In this document: one piece after another, positions 13,843 through 23,139 of the stretch
Layout: each line of letters starts with the position of its first letter
Position numbering within the stretch: position 1 is the stretch's first letter
DNA from: Armatimonadetes bacterium 55-13
Lineage (GTDB): Bacteria; Armatimonadota; Fimbriimonadia; Fimbriimonadales; Fimbriimonadaceae
DNA length: 51,703 bases
Direction: 5' to 3'
NCBI GenBank assembly: GCA_001898035.1
Contig: MKRX01000016.1
Coordinates: forward strand, 4,915-56,617
Notes under the pieces: generated by a model
What the model saw: only the letters and a program-made list of their open reading frames with translations
What the model was told of the DNA's origin: nothing
The model's database searches: none
Program-made: the position numbers and the translations under genes

Positions 13843-14808
13843 ATGGATCAACCTAACTCCGAAAACGTCGAACTTCAGGAAGCCGAGATGCGAGCCGAAT
13901 TGGCTCGTATCTCGCAGAAGCTTTACAGCATTGAGGACCCCGACGTCCGCTCCGCGCTCAAGGCGCGCGTAGCTGAGTTGCAGTTGAAGTTAGGCATCGA
14001 TACCTCCCGCTTAGCAGCGGAAATCTCTGTACCTCAGAAACAAGAAGCGCCCAAAACGGGCATGGCGGAACTACAGGCTGTATTGGAAATGCAAAAAGCC
14101 AAGATTCGCCAACAGTCAGTCGCCGAAGAGGAGATGGCGGAGATTCTGGTGGACGGCGAGATTCCCACGCCCACTGCGTCCGACTTAGAGGCAGCAGATA
14201 AACTTGTCCAACAAGCTCGCGTCGAAAAGATGCGAAACAATGCCGTCAAAGTACGCGAACTTCTTGAAGAGGCGGCAAGAGTCGCACCTGGGTCTTCCCC
14301 TGTCCAAGAAATGTTGGGCGACGAGTACGCGGAACGGAAGCAATCGGCTAAGGCACTTGCCGCTTATCGGCGAGCCGTGAAAATCGACCCGAAGAACGTA
14401 AACGCGGAACGCAAACTGGCCCAGGTTGCTCTGTCGATCGACACCGGAGCCTCGATGGTCACTGATGACAGTGCGATTCCGATGGCGAGTCAGAAGGCGG
14501 CGCTCTTCATTTCCATCTTTTTCCCTGGCCTTGGGCATATTGTCGTTGGTCAGAAGACAAAAGGTTGGACAATCTTAGGGCTGTGGTTAGCTTCCACCGC
14601 GTGGTTGATTTTACAGTGGGGAGATCTGGCAAAGCTCTTGGCCATGGCTGGTGGAGGCAGGGTTCATCCCAATCTCTTGGTTTTGGTTCCGGTGATGTTG
14701 ATGTTGATCCTCTTTGTTGTCACACTAGCCGACTTCAAGAAACCACAGGAGGACGCTCGGAAACCCATCGATCGTCCAAGACCTCCCGTCGACTTGCCTT
14801 TTGAATGA
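13843..14808 (+). CDS. TPR-containing membrane protein with TM2-like C-terminus
   Basis: A 321-residue protein: N-terminal charged coiled coil (about 5-110), a TPR-like helical section (about 115-200, KALAAYRRAVKIDPKNVNAE) and three transmembrane helices (about 217-236, 240-258, 277-297). The stretch ISIFFPGLGHIVVGQKTKGW resembles the TM2-domain glycine-rich turn. Function is unknown; the TPR part suggests protein-protein contacts on the cytoplasmic side. It follows the previous gene by 3 bases. Confidence 0.6.
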   Translation: MDQPNSENVELQEAEMRAELARISQKLYSIEDPDVRSALKARVAELQLKLGIDTSRLAAEISVPQKQEAPKTGMAELQAVLEMQKAKIRQQSVAEEEMAEILVDGEIPTPTASDLEAADKLVQQARVEKMRNNAVKVRELLEEAARVAPGSSPVQEMLGDEYAERKQSAKALAAYRRAVKIDPKNVNAERKLAQVALSIDTGASMVTDDSAIPMASQKAALFISIFFPGLGHIVVGQKTKGWTILGLWLASTAWLILQWGDLAKLLAMAGGGRVHPNLLVLVPVMLMLILFVVTLADFKKPQEDARKPIDRPRPPVDLPFE

Positions 14809-14812
14809 ACCA

Positions 14813-15454
14813 CTAATTCGAGGATTCTAAACGAATTCTTGTTGCTCGTAACTCTTCCACAAGGGCCTGCTGGCTGACAGTTGCGGTCAGATCGCTCCGG
14901 GTCCGTTCGATGACGGCACGGAGGGCATCGCATGTTCTACGTAGGCCTCCCGTCATCGCATCTGGAAAGTCGAAAGTGATAAGGTCGTCGTAAATGGTCT
15001 CCATCTGCTGGAGGATCGCCTCTGCCTTCGGCAAGTTTCCTCGGCGCATTTCGTCGAGGCAGTATCGTCTAACCTCGCTAGCGGCTTCACCCATGCCATT
15101 TAGATAGCTCATGACGCCAGCGCCTAATTCAAGAGGGCTAGGATAGGGGCGTTCTTCGATGATGGCTAAAACGGCTGCGGCTTCCACCATCTCTTTCTCT
15201 GCATCATGAAGGAATCCCGCGTAATACAGTTCAGGGAACGGGGCGAGGGCAGTTCTGGCATCGGTGGCGATTCGTTGAGCATCCGCGAGCAACGAGTGTG
15301 CTTCCGGAAATTGATTGCGATGGATGTGGCGAATGCACTTAGCAGAAGTCTGGATAAGAATTCGACACTTCGCAAGGCCGACTTCCCTGCCTTCGTGCAT
15401 CTTTTGCGCGCGTCCTTTCAGATCGGTGACGATTGTTTCCCAATTGGTTTTCAA
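14813..15454 (-). CDS. Translin-family nucleic-acid-binding protein
   Basis: A 213-residue all-helical protein recognisable as translin family (COG2178): basic N-terminal helices with AKCIRHIHRNQFPEAHSLL, the block ELYYAGFLHDAEKEMVEA, YLNGMGEAASEVRRYCLDEM, then QQMETIYDDLITFDFPDAM and GGLRRTCDALRAVIERTRSD. Translins are octameric RNA/ssDNA-binding proteins, common in eukaryotes and archaea and rare in bacteria. Translation starts at TTG (15454), overlapping the radC stop as TTGA, with AGAG upstream, so the two are coupled. Ribonuclease activity is not claimed: the catalytic acidic residues of TRAX were not checked. Confidence 0.75.
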   Translation of the reverse strand: MKTNWETIVTDLKGRAQKMHEGREVGLAKCRILIQTSAKCIRHIHRNQFPEAHSLLADAQRIATDARTALAPFPELYYAGFLHDAEKEMVEAAAVLAIIEERPYPSPLELGAGVMSYLNGMGEAASEVRRYCLDEMRRGNLPKAEAILQQMETIYDDLITFDFPDAMTGGLRRTCDALRAVIERTRSDLTATVSQQALVEELRATRIRLESSN

Positions 15455-16113
15455 AATAAGTTTCTCTCTTTAAGACTTACAAAGTTGCGATAGCCTAGCA
15501 CAACATGGTCCAATACAGGGATATCTAGCATGTCGCCAATTTCCGCTAGTCGGAGCGTCACGGCAATATCTTCGGGGCTCGGCGTGGGATCTCCACTTGG
15601 ATGGTTGTGGGCGACAATGATGGAACTGGCGCCTTCTCGAATCGCCTCTCGGAAGACCTCTCTTGGGCCGACAACACTCATCGTAAGAGTTCCGATGTGA
15701 ATCGGGGCAACTCTTTGGACGCCATTCTTGGAGTCCAGCAAGACAGCGACAAAATGTTCTTTCTTCTCGTCGCGTAAGTAGCTCAGGAGACTGTAGACGT
15801 CGTCGGCATCCTCGATTTCGGTGACGGGACCCTTTGATGCTCCGCCAATTCTTCTCCCGATTTCTAGGAGAGCTTGAGATCGGACAGATTCAAATCCTTC
15901 CACTCCAGTGATTTCGCGAAGGTCATCCGTGCTTAGGTCGGATAGAGCGGCGATGTTGCTGAATCGCTTGAGGATACTGCGGGCCATGAGCTCGCCTTCG
16001 GCAGCGTCTTTCTCAGTGCGGGAAAACCCGACCGCCAAGAGGTCAATGATCGAAGCCGAACGGGGACCACTGGTTTTGAGCCGGTCAACCGGATTCTCTG
16101 TCTGCCGTCCCAT
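15451..16113 (-). CDS. radC: RadC-family JAMM protein
   Basis: A 220-residue RadC/DUF2466 protein: helix-hairpin-helix part (about 30-100, ITGVEGFESVRSQALLEIG) and C-terminal JAB1/MPN domain with the metal motif HNHPSGDPTPSPED. The start at 16113 (MGRQTENPVDRL) gives the usual family length; the frame stays open to a GTG at 16263, which would add 50 proline-rich residues and overlap ispG by 71 bases. Despite its name the biochemical role of RadC is unsettled. It lies downstream of ispG and is coupled to the translin-like gene. Confidence 0.88.
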   Translation of the reverse strand: MGRQTENPVDRLKTSGPRSASIIDLLAVGFSRTEKDAAEGELMARSILKRFSNIAALSDLSTDDLREITGVEGFESVRSQALLEIGRRIGGASKGPVTEIEDADDVYSLLSYLRDEKKEHFVAVLLDSKNGVQRVAPIHIGTLTMSVVGPREVFREAIREGASSIIVAHNHPSGDPTPSPEDIAVTLRLAEIGDMLDIPVLDHVVLGYRNFVSLKERNLF

Positions 16114-16192
16114 AGTGGGACTGATTCTGGCAGATTCTAGCTCTGGTGGAGGTACATAAGGCGCTTCCTGCTGGAATCCCAGCAATGGAGGA

Positions 16193-17422
16193 CTAGACCA
16201 TTCGTAGCGGTTGTAAATTGGCGGGCTTTCGTACCGTCCCTTCAGGAGGATCTTGCCAAACACCGTCTTCCCGAAGGAGGTCGATCAACTCGTCCACACC
16301 CCTCTCCTGGGGAATTCCGTTCTTAACGATATCTCGCTTTCGGTAGAGGGTGATCTTGCCTCCGGCGGCGCCGACATAGCCATAGTCGGCATCCGCCATT
16401 TCCCCGGGCCCATTCACGATACAGCCCATCACGGCGATATCCAGACCCACGAGATGCTTGGTTGCTTCTCGCACCTCGTGAAGAACGGTGGGCAGGTTGA
16501 ATTTCGTTCGACCGCAAGATGGACAGGCGATATATTCGACTTTCGTTTTTCTCAAGCCAAGAGCCTGAAGAATGTCGTAGCAAACCGGGATCTCGTTCTT
16601 GGGATCTTCCGAGAGGGAGACACGGATGGTGTCGCCAATACCTTCCATAAGCAGTGTTGCGATGCCAGCGGTGGATTTGATGCGGGCATACTCGCCGTCT
16701 CCAGCTTCTGTTACTCCCAAGTGCATTGGGTAATGCATCCCTTCCTCCGCCATTCGGGCGACCATGAGGCGGTTCGCCGCGACCATGACCGGTACCCGGC
16801 TCGCCTTCGCAGAGATGTTGATGTTGGTGTAGCCGTGCTTTTCACAGATTCGAAGATATTCGAGAGCGCTCTCAACCATGCCGTCCGGGGTGTCACCGTA
16901 GGTCACGAGCATTCTTTCGCTGAGCGAACCATGATTCACTCCCACACGCATGGCGCAATCGTGCTTCTTACATGCTTCCACAACGGGCACGAAGCTAGCT
17001 TCGATTGCGGCCCTCTCTTCTTCATGCTCAGCCGGACTGTACTCTTCCCTACCCGTGTGTTTACGGAAGACAAATAGGCCCGGATTGACGCGGACTTCGT
17101 CTACATGCTTGGCTGCCTCAACTGCGATGTCTGTCCCTTGATGGTGGACATCGGCCGTAAGTGGGACATATTGATATTTCTCTGTGACCTTGGCTCGAAT
17201 CTCTTCCAAACACTGAGCTTCGCCCAATGAAGGGGTCGTTACACGTACCAATTCACATCCCGTTTGATGGAGGTCGATGATCTGTTCCACGCAAGCATCG
17301 ACGTTGCGGGTTTCCTCGGTAATCATCGATTGAACCATCACGTGGTAACCAGAGCCGATGGTTAGAGGGCCAATACGGCAAGGAGTGGTGTTGCGCCGGG
17401 GGTACGTGGTTTCAAGGCTCAT
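16193..17422 (-). CDS. ispG: 4-hydroxy-3-methylbut-2-enyl diphosphate synthase IspG
   Basis: A 409-residue enzyme of the MEP isoprenoid pathway converting MEcPP to HMBPP. It has the N-terminal TIM barrel ([33 protein letters not shown]) and the C-terminal iron-sulfur domain with cysteines in ACPSCGR and [10 protein letters not shown] plus the conserved glutamate that follows. The start at 17422 ([10 protein letters not shown]) matches family length; the frame extends to 17512 but would nearly meet the divergent phzF-like start at 17523. Confidence 0.95.
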   Translation of the reverse strand: MSLETTYPRRNTTPCRIGPLTIGSGYHVMVQSMITEETRNVDACVEQIIDLHQTGCELVRVTTPSLGEAQCLEEIRAKVTEKYQYVPLTADVHHQGTDIAVEAAKHVDEVRVNPGLFVFRKHTGREEYSPAEHEEERAAIEASFVPVVEACKKHDCAMRVGVNHGSLSERMLVTYGDTPDGMVESALEYLRICEKHGYTNINISAKASRVPVMVAANRLMVARMAEEGMHYPMHLGVTEAGDGEYARIKSTAGIATLLMEGIGDTIRVSLSEDPKNEIPVCYDILQALGLRKTKVEYIACPSCGRTKFNLPTVLHEVREATKHLVGLDIAVMGCIVNGPGEMADADYGYVGAAGGKITLYRKRDIVKNGIPQERGVDELIDLLREDGVWQDPPEGTVRKPANLQPLRMV

Positions 17423-17522
17423 AAGCTTTCTAACGTCCGTATCTGAGATTTTGGCACCTTTGGGCCGATCGTTGGGGGACTGTGCTGGCGTACTTCTCGT
17501 TGGAAAGGACAAACTCGTTCCT

Positions 17523-18311
17523 ATGGAACTCCCGATCTACGTGGTCGATGCTTTCACCAATCGCCCGTTCTCCGGGAACCCTGCGGGCGTTTGTGTACTC
17601 AATGAGCCGATTTCGGACGAGTTGATGCAAAAGATTGCCCAAGAAATGAACCATGCCGAGACAGCTTTCCTGCTGCCCACATCGTCCGCATGGAGCCTAC
17701 GATGGTTTACCCCTGCTTGTGAAGTCGATCTTTGCGGGCATGCGACCCTGGCCTCGGCTCATCTGTTGTGGTCGTCGGGAAGGGCCACAGGCGAGTTGTG
17801 TTTCGATACTCGAAGTGGCAGTCTTGGCGCCGTCAAAAATGAGCATGGCATCGAGTTGGACTTTCCGTCTGAACCGGTGGTCGAGATTCCCCTGAGTCAA
17901 GTGTCGGAAGCAATAGGCTCTGAGAAGGCGGTTTTTGCTGGCTCTAATCGTATGGATTTCTTGGTTCAGCTTGCGAGCGAGGCAGCGGTTCGGCGTTTCA
18001 TTCCCGACATGGCGGCCATCGCTTCTCTTGGGAACCGGGCATTAATGATCACCGCAAAGGCTGATGCGGACGCCGAATACGACTTCATTTCGAGACTGTT
18101 TGGTCCAAATGTTGGCATTCCGGAAGATCCTGTGACGGGATCCGCTCATTGCGCGCTGGCGCCATTTTGGGCTGAAAGATTGGGGAAATCTTCGATGTTA
18201 GGTTATCAAGGTTCGGCCAGAGGTGGATTTGTGGGAGTGGAGGTCGTTCTAGAACGAATCAAGTTGAGAGGGAGGGCAACGACAACATTGTCAGGCACTC
18301 TACACTTTTAA
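17523..18311 (+). CDS. PhzF-family isomerase/epimerase
   Basis: A 262-residue member of the PhzF/diaminopimelate epimerase fold. It begins [20 protein letters not shown] and has the conserved catalytic glutamate in [23 protein letters not shown], and [18 protein letters not shown] late in the chain. PhzF itself isomerises a phenazine precursor, but most homologues have unknown substrates and there are no phenazine genes here. Divergent from ispG, with a shared 100-base upstream region. Confidence 0.85.
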   Translation: MELPIYVVDAFTNRPFSGNPAGVCVLNEPISDELMQKIAQEMNHAETAFLLPTSSAWSLRWFTPACEVDLCGHATLASAHLLWSSGRATGELCFDTRSGSLGAVKNEHGIELDFPSEPVVEIPLSQVSEAIGSEKAVFAGSNRMDFLVQLASEAAVRRFIPDMAAIASLGNRALMITAKADADAEYDFISRLFGPNVGIPEDPVTGSAHCALAPFWAERLGKSSMLGYQGSARGGFVGVEVVLERIKLRGRATTTLSGTLHF

Positions 18312-18407
18312 GATGCGGGCGTTCAGCCCCCCGAAAGTGATGTTTAGAAAAAGTATCGCTCTTGTAAGATTTTTCTGAGATAATCACCCGCTGGAGTTGC
18401 GTGTCTA

Positions 18408-19184
18408 ATGAAAATTACAGATAAGTCTGCCCGTACAAATACCGCGTTTACCCTCATTGAGTTACTGGTTGTGATTGCGATTATCGCGATCCTTGCCGCC
18501 ATTCTCTTCCCTGTATTCGCCAAGGCTAAGGAGGCGGCCAAGAAAACGGCTTGTCTTTCCAATCAGAAGCAGTTTCTCACGGCATTCAAGTTATACGTCG
18601 CCGATTACGACGACAATTACATGCCCGCTTGGACCTTTACTCCCAACATCCTCTGGAATCAGTTGTTCCAGCCTTACATCAAGAATCGGGACATGTTCAA
18701 GTGCCCGTCTCACTCCAATCCAGGAATCACGACCTGGGCAGATCCCAATCCGCCAGCCGGGTTCGATAAGCCCTTCAAACTGAGCTATATCGCGAACTTC
18801 CGAGTTTTGGGCAATGGATTTAACCGACCGAACGGCCAAGCCGTTATCACAAACGATACGGCGGCGAACAGTCCGGCCTCGACGGTCTTGATCGCCGATG
18901 GTGGGGCAAGAGCGATGGCCACCGCCCCGTTCATTCCCGAGAAATACGAGGAAAAGAATCGAGCCTATATCTTGGATGATCCACTCATTGACGGTTTAGG
19001 TGGAGGATGCTGTGCCAGCTTGGTTCGATCATCGGACGCAACTAATCCTGACTGGGCCGGGCCCGCTCCCCGACATACTGGGCAGGCAGTGGTTGGCTTT
19101 ATGGATGGCCACGCGAAGTCGTTGCATCCCAGTAAGTTCTACTATGGCGATACGCCCTGGCTTGATCCACAACGCGGAGGTTAG
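18408..19184 (+). CDS. Type II/IV prepilin-like protein (DUF1559-type)
   Basis: A 258-residue secreted pseudopilin-like protein. A short basic leader precedes [19 protein letters not shown] (residues 15-33), a typical class III signal helix, followed by LFPVFAKAKEAAKKTACLSN, characteristic of Armatimonadota and Planctomycetota. The C-terminal region carries the H-x9-DG signature (HTGQAVVGFMDG). The residue before the cleavage phenylalanine is alanine (NTA/F) where glycine is normal. Monocistronic in this view; substrate or surface role unknown. Confidence 0.85.
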   Translation: MKITDKSARTNTAFTLIELLVVIAIIAILAAILFPVFAKAKEAAKKTACLSNQKQFLTAFKLYVADYDDNYMPAWTFTPNILWNQLFQPYIKNRDMFKCPSHSNPGITTWADPNPPAGFDKPFKLSYIANFRVLGNGFNRPNGQAVITNDTAANSPASTVLIADGGARAMATAPFIPEKYEEKNRAYILDDPLIDGLGGGCCASLVRSSDATNPDWAGPAPRHTGQAVVGFMDGHAKSLHPSKFYYGDTPWLDPQRGG

Positions 19185-19274
19185 GCCCCTTTGGACCTAG
19201 GAACTCTCTGAGTTCCACACGACCTTGCCGATCCTCGTGCACTTCCAAGCTCGAGGATCGGTAAAATATCCCGC

Positions 19275-20579
19275 ATGGCAATCGAGATCTTGATGCCCGA
19301 ATTGGGCGAGTCCGTTCATGAAGGAACAGTGAGCCGCTGGCTGAAGAAAGTCGGCGACTTCGTGAAGGAGGACGAGCCGGTCGTTGAGATCATGACCGAC
19401 AAGGTCAACACAGAACTTCCGGCCCCCGCGTCCGGAGTTCTTACTCAGATTTTGATTCAAGAGGGTGAGCCGGTCGAGGTCTTCCATGCGATGGGAATCA
19501 TCGAGGAAGGCGGTTCAGCAGGCGCGGAAGCTCCGAAAGCAGCTGCCAAAGCAGAAACGAAGGCAGCAGAACCCGCCGCCGCTAAGGCAGAGGAAAAGCC
19601 GGCGGCATCTGCTCCGGCAGCTGCCGCAGCTTCTGGAGATCGAAAGTGGTACACCCCGGTCGTTCGCGCGATTGCCAAAGCGAACGGACTCTCTGACGAC
19701 GAACTCTCCGGAATCTCTGGCACGGGCAACCAAGGTCGAGTGACGAAGAAGGACGTCGAGGGCTACCTTGCTGGCGGTCGAGCTTCGACTCCGGCGAGCG
19801 CTCCCGTTTCCGCTCCGGTTGCCAAGGCGCCTGCGGTTTCCCTTGAGCCGAAGGCGGTTGAACCGACGGTTGCGGGGCCTGATCAGGAACTCGTCCAACT
19901 GGTCGGCATGCGCAAGATGATTGCCGATCACATGGTTCGATCGGCGGCGGTTCCGACGGTAAGCACGATCACCGAGTGCGACGTCACGCCGATGGTCGCG
20001 TTCCGGGAGCGAAACAAGGATGCGTTCTTGGAGCAATACGGAGTCAAGCTGACTTACACGCCGTTCTTCATCAAGGCGCTCAGCGAAACCCTCCTTGAGT
20101 TCCCCATCGTAAATGCTTCTCTGCGAGAGGACAATCAGATTGTCATGACCAAGGGTACGCACATCGGTATCGCGGTGGCGCTTGGCGACAAGGGGCAGGG
20201 CGGATTGATCGTTCCGGTCATTCGAGACTGCCACAAGAAGACGTTGATCGAGATCGCACGAGACTTGGACGGTATTGCGAAGGCAGCGCGAAGTAACTCG
20301 CTGAAGCCGACCGACGTTCAGGGTGGCACCTTCACCTTGACGAATCCGGGAACCTATGGCGCACTGTTCGGAACACCGATGATCAATGCTCCCCAGGCAG
20401 GCATCCTCGGAGCCTACGCGATTCGAAAGATGCCGGTGATCATCAACGATATGATCGCGGTTCGATCGATTATGAATTTGGTTCTGACTTACGACCACCG
20501 AATCATCGATGGCCTCGTGGCGGGTCAGTTCTTGGCCGCGCTTCGAGATCGACTGCAGAAGTTCGACTTCTTCAAGTAA
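19275..20579 (+). CDS. 2-oxo acid dehydrogenase E2 (dihydrolipoyl acyltransferase)
   Basis: A 434-residue E2 component: lipoyl domain (1-78, lipoylated K43 in EIMTDKVNTE), an Ala/Pro/Lys linker, the peripheral-subunit binding domain (about 130-166, TPVVRAIAKANGLSDDEL), a second linker and the catalytic domain (about 205-434) ending with DHRIIDG. It moves acyl groups from lipoamide to CoA. E1 and E3 genes are not adjacent, so whether the complex is pyruvate, branched-chain or 2-oxoglutarate specific cannot be decided. It ends just before a strong bidirectional terminator. Confidence 0.92.
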   Translation: MAIEILMPELGESVHEGTVSRWLKKVGDFVKEDEPVVEIMTDKVNTELPAPASGVLTQILIQEGEPVEVFHAMGIIEEGGSAGAEAPKAAAKAETKAAEPAAAKAEEKPAASAPAAAAASGDRKWYTPVVRAIAKANGLSDDELSGISGTGNQGRVTKKDVEGYLAGGRASTPASAPVSAPVAKAPAVSLEPKAVEPTVAGPDQELVQLVGMRKMIADHMVRSAAVPTVSTITECDVTPMVAFRERNKDAFLEQYGVKLTYTPFFIKALSETLLEFPIVNASLREDNQIVMTKGTHIGIAVALGDKGQGGLIVPVIRDCHKKTLIEIARDLDGIAKAARSNSLKPTDVQGGTFTLTNPGTYGALFGTPMINAPQAGILGAYAIRKMPVIINDMIAVRSIMNLVLTYDHRIIDGLVAGQFLAALRDRLQKFDFFK

Positions 20580-20590
20580 GTCGAAATACA

Positions 20591-20630
20591 AAAGCGGGGC
20601 AAGGTCTTTAGAACCTTGCCCCGCTTTTTG
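20591..20630. terminator. Bidirectional intrinsic terminator
   Basis: A 15-bp stem, from AAAGCGGGGCAAGGT (20591-20605) to ACCTTGCCCCGCTTT (20613-20627), flanked by A-rich sequence on the left and a T-run on the right. It lies between the convergent E2 and phhA genes and can serve both. Confidence 0.93.
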
Positions 20631-20637
20631 TTTTGCC

Positions 20638-21579
20638 TCAGACCAGAAAACTCTCGATGTCTTCCTCGTTGATACCGGGTTCGCCGGGGGCGACGTTGTC
20701 CAACTTGCCTTCCCGCATCCATGACTCAAGAGTGTCAACCAGCGAAAAGAGGTGATCGAACGACTCGACGTAGAAGAGTAACGGCTGGTAATGATCGATC
20801 TCGAAGGACTGATTGATGACCCACTCGAGTTGGATGGGATATCGCTGAACCTGATCCGATTCGATGCAGTGAGCGATCTCTCCGAACGAACTGAGAAGAC
20901 CACTGCCGTAGACCTTCATTCCGTCCTTCCCTTTCATCAGTCCGAATTCAATCGTGAACCAGAAGAACCGGGCCATGGCGCGGACGATGGACGTGAGGCG
21001 GCGGAGTTGCTCCTCGTGATTTTTGATGCCTTTGACGATTTCGGCGGCAGTATGAGCGCAGTCGCCGAAGCGGACGAGAGTGTCGGCGAACGCCTTGTCG
21101 GTGTGCATGGGCACGTGTCCGGCTATGTCGTGGAAGATATCAGGTTCGGGCAGATAGTCCAAGCGATCCGAACTGCGAATTGTAATGGTGGTAGGAAACG
21201 CCCGGTTTCTCAAACAATCGAAGAATTGAAAAGCAGGTACATATCCGCTGACCGCCTTCGCTTGAAACCCGGTGAGCGGGCACAGAAACTCGTTCACATC
21301 TTCCAACCGAGGAACACGTTCTGGATCTAAGCAGAGGGATGCGATGCCCTTCAGAAAATGTTCGTTGGCATAGCGCTTCCAGCGAGGCTCCATCCTGGCG
21401 AAGAGCTTCTTCCACGCTGTGTGGTTTTCCTCGGAATAGAGATCGTAAGGTTGGTAAATGTAGAGTTGCCCGTTCTTTTGAGCATCCTCAATGAAGGACG
21501 CCTGAGTGGTGGTCAGGCCCTGTTTATATTGATCGATCTCTTTCCGTATGGGAGCGCCTTTGCTCGGAACCGTCTTCAT
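20638..21579 (-). CDS. phhA: Phenylalanine-4-hydroxylase (aromatic amino acid hydroxylase)
   Basis: A 313-residue pterin-dependent iron hydroxylase that makes tyrosine from phenylalanine. Iron ligands are visible: H150 and H155 in EPDIFHDIAGHVPM and E211 in FWFTIEFGL. Other family blocks are EFLCPLTGFQAKAVSGYVP and YGSGLLSSFGE. The start at 21579 is chosen; the frame extends to 21612. Tryptophan or tyrosine hydroxylase activity cannot be excluded by eye, but phenylalanine is usual in bacteria. Confidence 0.9.
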   Translation of the reverse strand: MKTVPSKGAPIRKEIDQYKQGLTTTQASFIEDAQKNGQLYIYQPYDLYSEENHTAWKKLFARMEPRWKRYANEHFLKGIASLCLDPERVPRLEDVNEFLCPLTGFQAKAVSGYVPAFQFFDCLRNRAFPTTITIRSSDRLDYLPEPDIFHDIAGHVPMHTDKAFADTLVRFGDCAHTAAEIVKGIKNHEEQLRRLTSIVRAMARFFWFTIEFGLMKGKDGMKVYGSGLLSSFGEIAHCIESDQVQRYPIQLEWVINQSFEIDHYQPLLFYVESFDHLFSLVDTLESWMREGKLDNVAPGEPGINEEDIESFLV

Positions 21580-21631
21580 ACCCCCATTATGGGCGCGAAC
21601 GGCTCCTCCCATACCGAGAGATGTTCAAGGA

Positions 21632-21979
21632 CTACAGTCGGTCGTAGGCGCCTGAGCGCTTCAGATAAAAGTGCCATCCGACAATTGTTGCGATCGCTGT
21701 TGCCGGTAGCGCCAGCGCAAGGTAGTGCGCGTACAGGGTCTTGCGATTCGTCAAAGTCTGTTGATAGATATAGTCAGATACCTGAATCGTCTCTTGGAGT
21801 CCAATAAAGGTTCCAATCACGAGCGGAATAAAGGCCGTCCACTTCAACCAACTCTTTTCCGTTTTCGATTCAAATACCAGACCGCCATACCAAAGACCAA
21901 TGCCGATGAGAAAACACAGGCCGGGGATCTTGAGTACATCCATCATTCCTGTGGGCGGAGTCTGAGCAAACAAATTCAT
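21632..21979 (-). CDS. Small membrane protein, unknown
   Basis: A 115-residue protein with about three hydrophobic segments (near 17-35, 47-62 and 86-103) and a basic C-terminus. No family was recognised. It lies upstream of phhA on the same strand, 52 bases before it, and could be co-transcribed. Confidence 0.55.
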   Translation of the reverse strand: MNLFAQTPPTGMMDVLKIPGLCFLIGIGLWYGGLVFESKTEKSWLKWTAFIPLVIGTFIGLQETIQVSDYIYQQTLTNRKTLYAHYLALALPATAIATIVGWHFYLKRSGAYDRL

Positions 21980-22105
21980 CGTTTCCCTATCATTGTGTCA
22001 GATATTCGACGAACTTGCCTGTTGCAAGACTTGGGCCAGAGCCGCCTCAATTGCTATAAATCGAAGCGACTCTGGAACGTTACTCCCAGATGGAAACGTG
22101 ACCTG

Positions 22106-22336
22106 CTACTTACCGGCCTTAATTTCGGCAATCGCCTTGTCCTTCTCCTCTTGGGAGATGGAAAGGTTATTGATTCCCTGAATTTTTTGGTCAGCTGATA
22201 AGGGCATCTTTTTGATGCGCTCTACTTTTTCCGCTTCCGGAGTCTTTTGCCAGGCTTCCGGTCCATTTGAGTAATCGGGTTGACCGCATCCGACCAGGAT
22301 TCCGACTAACAACGGGAGGATAAGCAGATGCTTCAT
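22106..22336 (-). CDS. Small lipoprotein
   Basis: A 76-residue lipoprotein. The signal peptide [20 protein letters not shown] has a lipobox LVGC with the cysteine at residue 17. The mature part is charged and helical (EAWQKTPEAEKVERIKKMP; SISQEEKDKAIAEI). The ATG overlaps the stop of the upstream prepilin gene (TAATG), so it is the last gene of the lacI-amylase-prepilin unit. Function unknown; its coupling suggests a role with the prepilin. Confidence 0.7.
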   Translation of the reverse strand: MKHLLILPLLVGILVGCGQPDYSNGPEAWQKTPEAEKVERIKKMPLSADQKIQGINNLSISQEEKDKAIAEIKAGK

Positions 22337-23139
22337 TACTGTACAGAGGCGTTGGCCCAGTTGAAGCCCCAGCACTGCCACTCGTCCAGATTGCCACTCC
22401 AATCGGTGTCATGAGGCATCAACTTGTTGTACTTATAGAACTTCGCGTGTCCATCAAAGTGGGTGACATTTGAACCCTCATTGAAGTAGCCCTTGAAGTT
22501 GTTGCCGCCCCAGAAGTTTGGATCGGTACCCCACGGGCCGCCGGGCCAGAGATAGCCCGCCATTGGGAAGTCGATAAAGAGCACAACCTTTGCGACATCC
22601 GTGATTTTTCCGTCGGTTTGGGTGTAACCCTTCTTGTAGTAGTTGTATGCACCACCACAACCGTTATATCCATCAGATAAGGAGTCGGTCATCTGATAGT
22701 CCATTGCCGGATAGATGTCTCGATAGTAGTTGGGCTTCGCACCGACCGTCGAAGTTCCGAGTCCAACGCAGGCGTCGTTCGGGTTCAGCATATAGTCGGC
22801 AACGCCATTGTCAGCCTGCTTATGCTGGACCGAACCCATATTCCAACGAGAACCAGGACTTCGGAAGATGTCTTTGTTCTTCGTGTAGGGCATGATGCGA
22901 GCGGCAACGATGTAGCTGTGTTCTGCGCCATTTGATGGCGGGAGCGTATCGTCACTGTCATTCATGTAGATAAACATGGCCGTGCCGATTTGCTTCAGGT
23001 TGCTTAGATCCGAGGTCTTCTTTGCGGCAAGCTTGGCTTGAGCAAAGACCGGGAAAAGAATAGCGGCGAGAATCGCGATGATGGCGATAACAACAAGTAG
23101 TTCGATGAGCGTAAAGCCCAGTCGTCTTTGACCTTTCAT
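22336..23139 (-). CDS. Prepilin-like protein encoded in the amylase operon
   Basis: A 267-residue pseudopilin: leader MKGQRRLG, cleavage between G and F, then the [19 protein letters not shown] helix and [20 protein letters not shown]. Tyrosine-, asparagine- and glycine-rich C-terminal region ending near [18 protein letters not shown] lies about 5 bases before the ATG at 23139; longer in-frame starts would sit inside the amylase gene. Its start overlaps the amylase stop (ATGA), and the lipoprotein follows with another overlap. Being coupled to a starch-degrading enzyme suggests surface display or substrate binding, which is inference. Confidence 0.85.
   Translation of the reverse strand: MKGQRRLGFTLIELLVVIAIIAILAAILFPVFAQAKLAAKKTSDLSNLKQIGTAMFIYMNDSDDTLPPSNGAEHSYIVAARIMPYTKNKDIFRSPGSRWNMGSVQHKQADNGVADYMLNPNDACVGLGTSTVGAKPNYYRDIYPAMDYQMTDSLSDGYNGCGGAYNYYKKGYTQTDGKITDVAKVVLFIDFPMAGYLWPGGPWGTDPNFWGGNNFKGYFNEGSNVTHFDGHAKFYKYNKLMPHDTDWSGNLDEWQCWGFNWANASVQ

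Noticed and set aside
16114-16263. A 50-residue N-terminal extension of RadC
   Set aside because: It would begin at GTG without a ribosome binding site and overlap ispG by 71 bases; RadC proteins normally start near the chosen ATG. Not fully excluded.
19515-20903. A 462-residue open frame antisense to the E2 gene
   Set aside because: It runs through the E2 gene, the strong terminator and phhA. Its protein is Arg/Ser-rich low-complexity sequence, typical of a shadow frame in GC-rich DNA.
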